DNA of 64,000 nt, taken from contig NZ_FNIE01000001.1 in NCBI RefSeq assembly GCF_900103985.1, forward strand, positions 448,466 to 512,465. Direction: 5' to 3'. Made by a program: the position numbers and the translations under genes. Under the pieces are notes generated by a model. It saw nothing but the letters and a program-made list of their open reading frames with translations, was not told the origin of the DNA and did no database searches. Every line of letters begins with the position of its first letter. Within the stretch, counting starts at the first letter, position 1. This document shows, piece by piece, positions 62,462 to 64,000 of this stretch. The DNA is from Actinacidiphila guanduensis. GTDB taxonomy: Bacteria > Actinomycetota > Actinomycetes > Streptomycetales > Streptomycetaceae.

Positions 62462-64000
62462 ATGGCGCTGCCGCAAGGCACGCTCAGCCACCGCTACCGT
62501 GGCGAGCACCCCCTCCGTACCCTCCTCTACCTCTTCCACCCCGACCGGCGCCGGGTCGCCCTGGCCGTCGTCGCCTTCCTCGGCAAGCACGCCCCGGTGT
62601 GGCTGCTCCCGCTGATCACCGCGAACGTGGTGGACGTCGTCGTCCAGCACAAGCCGATCTCCGTCCTGTGGTGGAACTCCGCGGTGCTGCTGGTCATCCT
62701 GGTGCTCAACCTGCCGCTGCACGTGCTGTACGTGCGCTGCATGCAGGGCTCGATACGCCGCACGGGGACCCGGCTGCGCACCGCGCTGTGCCACCGCATG
62801 CAGCAGCTGTCCATCGGCTACCACTCCCGGGTCAGCGCCGGTGTGCTGCAGGCCAAGGTGATCCGGGACGTGGAGTCCATCGAGACCGCCGCCCAGCAGA
62901 CCGCCGACAACGGGCTGGCCGCCATCGCCACCCTCTCCGGCGGCCTGGTCGTCATCGGCGTCCAGGCGCCGGCCTTCCTGCCGGTCTACCTCGTCGTCGT
63001 CCCCGCCTCCGCCCTCCTGGTGGTGCGGCTGCGCCGCCGGCTGCGCGACCGCAACGAGCTGTTCCGCCAGCAGGTGGAGCAACTCTCCTCGCGGGTCACC
63101 GAGATGACGACGCTGATTCCCATCACCCGCGCGCACGGTCTGGAGAACGCCGCCCTGCATCGCATGGACCGCACCCTCGGCGAGGTGCTGGCCGCGGCCC
63201 TGCGGCTGGACCGGCTCAACGGCTGGTTCGGCTCCCTCGCCTGGGTGCTGCTCAACGCGATCGGCGTGGCGTGCCTGTCCGGCTCGGCGCTGATCGCCTA
63301 CTACGGCTGGCTGAGCGTCACCCCCGGCACCGTCGTCATGCTCAGCGCCTACTTCTCCAGCCTCACCAGCTCGGTGACCACCCTGCTGACCCTCACCCCG
63401 CAGATCGGCAAGGGACTCGAGTCCGTGCGCTCCATCGGTGAGGTGCTCCAGGCGCCCGACCTGGAGCAGAACGACGGCAAGGCGCACGTCGAAGGGGTCA
63501 CCGGCCGCTTCGAGTTCCGCGGCGTCGGCCACACCTACCCCGACAACGACCGCCCCTCGCTGACCGGCTTCGACCTCGACGTGCGGCCGGGCGAGACCAT
63601 CGCGCTGGTCGGCGGCTCCGGCGCCGGCAAGTCCACCGTGCTCAACCTGGTGATCGGCTTCCTGCGGCCCACCGAGGGCAGCATCCTGCTGGACGGGGTG
63701 GACATGGAGAGCCTCGACCTGCGGGACTACCGCAGCTGGCTGTCGGTGGTGCCGCAGGAGTCGATCCTCTTCGAGGGCAGCGTGCGCGAGAACGTCACCT
63801 ACGGCATGACCGATGTGCCCGAGGAGCGGGTGCGGGCGGCGCTGCGCGACGCCAACGCGATGGAGTTCATCGAGCGGATGCCGCAGGGGCTGGACACGGT
63901 CGTCGGCGAGCGCGGGGCGCGGCTGTCGGGCGGCCAGAAGCAGCGGCTGGCCATCGCCCGCGCGCTGATCCGCGACCCGCGGGTGCTGGTGCTCGACGAG
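62462..64000 (+). CDS. ABC exporter, fused permease-ATPase (3' end cut by window)
   Basis: At least 513 residues of a type I ABC exporter half-transporter. Residues ~30-330 are the six-helix membrane domain (ABC_membrane: TANVVDVVVQHKPISV ... ETAAQQTADNGLAAIATLSG). The ATPase follows: Walker A GGSGAGKST at 384-392, Q-loop in VVPQESILFEGSVREN, signature LSGGQKQR, and Walker B VLVLDE at the window edge. ATG 62462 has GAGGAG 8 bases upstream. Homodimeric or paired with a second ABC gene beyond the window. Export of lipid, peptide or drug; substrate unknown. Confidence 0.88.
   Translation, partial: MALPQGTLSHRYRGEHPLRTLLYLFHPDRRRVALAVVAFLGKHAPVWLLPLITANVVDVVVQHKPISVLWWNSAVLLVILVLNLPLHVLYVRCMQGSIRRTGTRLRTALCHRMQQLSIGYHSRVSAGVLQAKVIRDVESIETAAQQTADNGLAAIATLSGGLVVIGVQAPAFLPVYLVVVPASALLVVRLRRRLRDRNELFRQQVEQLSSRVTEMTTLIPITRAHGLENAALHRMDRTLGEVLAAALRLDRLNGWFGSLAWVLLNAIGVACLSGSALIAYYGWLSVTPGTVVMLSAYFSSLTSSVTTLLTLTPQIGKGLESVRSIGEVLQAPDLEQNDGKAHVEGVTGRFEFRGVGHTYPDNDRPSLTGFDLDVRPGETIALVGGSGAGKSTVLNLVIGFLRPTEGSILLDGVDMESLDLRDYRSWLSVVPQESILFEGSVRENVTYGMTDVPEERVRAALRDANAMEFIERMPQGLDTVVGERGARLSGGQKQRLAIARALIRDPRVLVLDE

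Overview
The window is GC-rich, about 72% by eye, with actinomycete codon use, many GTG starts and many 4-bp stop/start overlaps. A chaplin, two LAxTG (class E sortase) surface proteins, an F420-type LLM oxidoreductase, DUF5709 and DUF5133 proteins, a CebR-type operator and Tat-exported efeO/efeB genes point to Streptomyces or a close relative (Streptomycetaceae). It reads as chromosomal-arm style DNA: secreted hydrolases, regulators and transporters with little core metabolism. No tRNA, rRNA, CRISPR array, intact insertion sequence or phage was seen.

Region 1 (1-9.2 kb). A DUF1931 histone-fold gene is followed by a decay zone (528-1647): an N-terminally clipped HxlR regulator, a fragment of a Trz/Atz-type amidohydrolase, and a third metallo-beta-lactamase-fold (MBL) paralogue with a large internal deletion and an in-frame TAG. 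Then come minus-strand genes reading from 9.2 kb back to 1.6 kb: two alpha/beta hydrolases, two Tat-exported MBL hydrolases about 60% alike by eye, a YtcJ-type amidohydrolase, a DoxX-like protein and a DUF1275 protein. Several of these genes end in their own hairpin. Region 2 (9.9-17 kb) holds an SDR lacking the usual catalytic residues and two large ATP-binding LuxR (LAL) regulators.

Region 3 (17.4-35.5 kb): a DivIVA-motif/pterin-dehydratase/VOC fusion, an SH3 secreted protein, efeO-efeB, a wall-anchored phosphoesterase behind a PHO-box-like repeat, a CBM32-CBM32 beta-helix protein, a large GH3 beta-glycosidase, an MFS pump with a divergent TetR and a clear 9-5-9 operator, a methyltransferase, and a GH12-CBM2 cellulase behind a perfect CebR box. 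Extracellular polysaccharide and phosphate scavenging dominate.

Region 4 (35.7-49.2 kb): an APH-like phosphotransferase, an LLM oxidoreductase, a DEDDh exonuclease between two imperfect direct repeats, a TetR-SDR pair, DUF5709 and DUF6328 proteins, a YbdK ligase, a second MFS pump, and a DNA-repair group (AlkB, ATP-dependent DNA ligase, HhH-GPD protein). Region 5 (49.3-54.3 kb) is a tightly overlapping Mrp/Mnh-type antiporter operon that lacks the large MrpA N-terminal module. Region 6 (54.4-64 kb): YchJ-like protein, GtrA plus a GT39 transferase with a collagen-like insert, an MFS exporter, two small proteins, a CYTH protein, a chaplin and an ABC exporter cut by the window end.

Recurring oddities are short tandem repeats at gene 3' ends (29 bp x3, 11 bp x4, 34 bp x4, 34 bp x2) and strong hairpins at convergent junctions.
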